Shown here piece after piece: positions 12,992 through 13,142 of a stretch of DNA of 13,142 nucleotides. The stretch covers positions 1 to 13,142 of the forward strand of contig CAMFLN010000017.1 in the NCBI GenBank assembly GCA_945957305.1, given 5' to 3'. Both the position numbers and the translations under genes were made by a program. Each line of letters opens with the position of its first letter. The stretch's first letter is position 1. Below the pieces are notes generated by a model. That model ran no database searches and was not told the origin of the DNA. It saw only the letters and a program-made list of their open reading frames with translations. Origin of the DNA: an uncultured Planctomycetaceae bacterium (GTDB lineage: Bacteria; Planctomycetota; Planctomycetia; Pirellulales; JACPPG01).

Positions 12992-13142
12992 ATGGACGTC
13001 AGGCTCAAGGTGCTTATTGGTCCCAGCGCGGGCAAGGAATTGCCGGTTGCGGGTCCGAAGTTTCTTATTGGACGTGCCGAGGAGTGCCAGCTACGGCCTC
13101 GTAGCGATCTGATCAGCCGCCATCATTGTGTCCTCCTCATTG
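12992..13142 (+). CDS. FHA-domain protein, N-terminal part only
   Basis: The ATG at 12992 opens a frame to the window end (50 codons): MDVRLKVLIGPSAGKELPVA, then KFLIGRAEECQLRPRSDLIS and RHHCVLL. This is the start of a forkhead-associated domain, with the conserved GR of strand 3, the serine of strand 4-5 and SRHH. FHA domains bind phosphothreonine peptides, so a role in Ser/Thr kinase signalling is inferred. A GGAG site (12976-12979) lies 12 bases upstream. The domain begins almost at the first residue, with no signal peptide. The rest of the protein, and any fused output domain, lies outside the window. Confidence 0.85.
   Translation, partial: MDVRLKVLIGPSAGKELPVAGPKFLIGRAEECQLRPRSDLISRHHCVLLI

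Noticed and set aside
12817..13104. 95-codon plus-strand frame before and across the FHA start
   Set aside because: It overlaps the FHA gene out of phase, has no ribosome-binding site and no recognisable pattern.

Overview
The window is a high-GC bacterial chromosomal segment, most consistent with a planctomycete of the Pirellulales type. That placement is inferred from gene content (two-subunit glycine decarboxylase, YhaM-like nuclease beside RNase R, short FHA protein), from frequent TACAAT-like -10 boxes, and from an intergenic repeat built of GAATGTC-like units. No 16S or other marker gene is present to prove it. Bases 1-20 are not genomic: they equal the end of the Illumina Nextera read-1 adapter, so the left edge is an assembly contig end.

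Left part, minus strand (21-1908): a multi-membrane GT87/DUF2029-type glycosyltransferase (412-1908) is followed by an SMR-family small multidrug transporter (21-223), which is cut off by the adapter and contig end. A non-coding divergent region (1909-2308) carries a plausible promoter in each direction.

RNA-decay part, plus strand (2309-5842): a YhaM-like OB-fold plus HD-domain 3'-5' exoribonuclease is followed by RNase R. The 240-base gap before RNase R is rich in structure: two adjacent hairpins, a hairpin with a T7 tract, and a possible six-codon leader frame. The last 68 bases of rnr are repeated at 6128-6195 (63 of 68 identical), on the far side of a 286-base insert that may encode a small four-cysteine protein.

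Middle (6250-7318): an unrecognised conserved-looking gene is split by an apparent one-base deletion in a G run, so it is broken or mis-sequenced. It is followed by about 400 bases holding a possible 26-codon gene remnant and the likely gcv promoter.

Glycine cleavage operon, plus strand (7319-12583): gcvT, gcvH, gcvPA and gcvPB are followed by a LipM/LplA-type lipoate-attachment enzyme. Starts and stops overlap or nearly touch, except between gcvH and gcvPA, where a palindromic repeat lies. P protein (GcvPA+GcvPB) decarboxylates glycine onto the lipoyl arm of GcvH, GcvT passes the one-carbon unit to tetrahydrofolate, and the last enzyme probably loads GcvH with its octanoyl or lipoyl group. 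The L protein and lipoyl synthase are not in the window. A clear intrinsic terminator (12658-12681) closes the operon. The window ends in the start of an FHA-domain protein (12992 onward).

I saw no rRNA, tRNA, CRISPR array or intact mobile element. The most unusual structures are the duplicated rnr 3' end, the structured rnr leader, the gcvH-gcvPA palindrome and the frameshifted gene.
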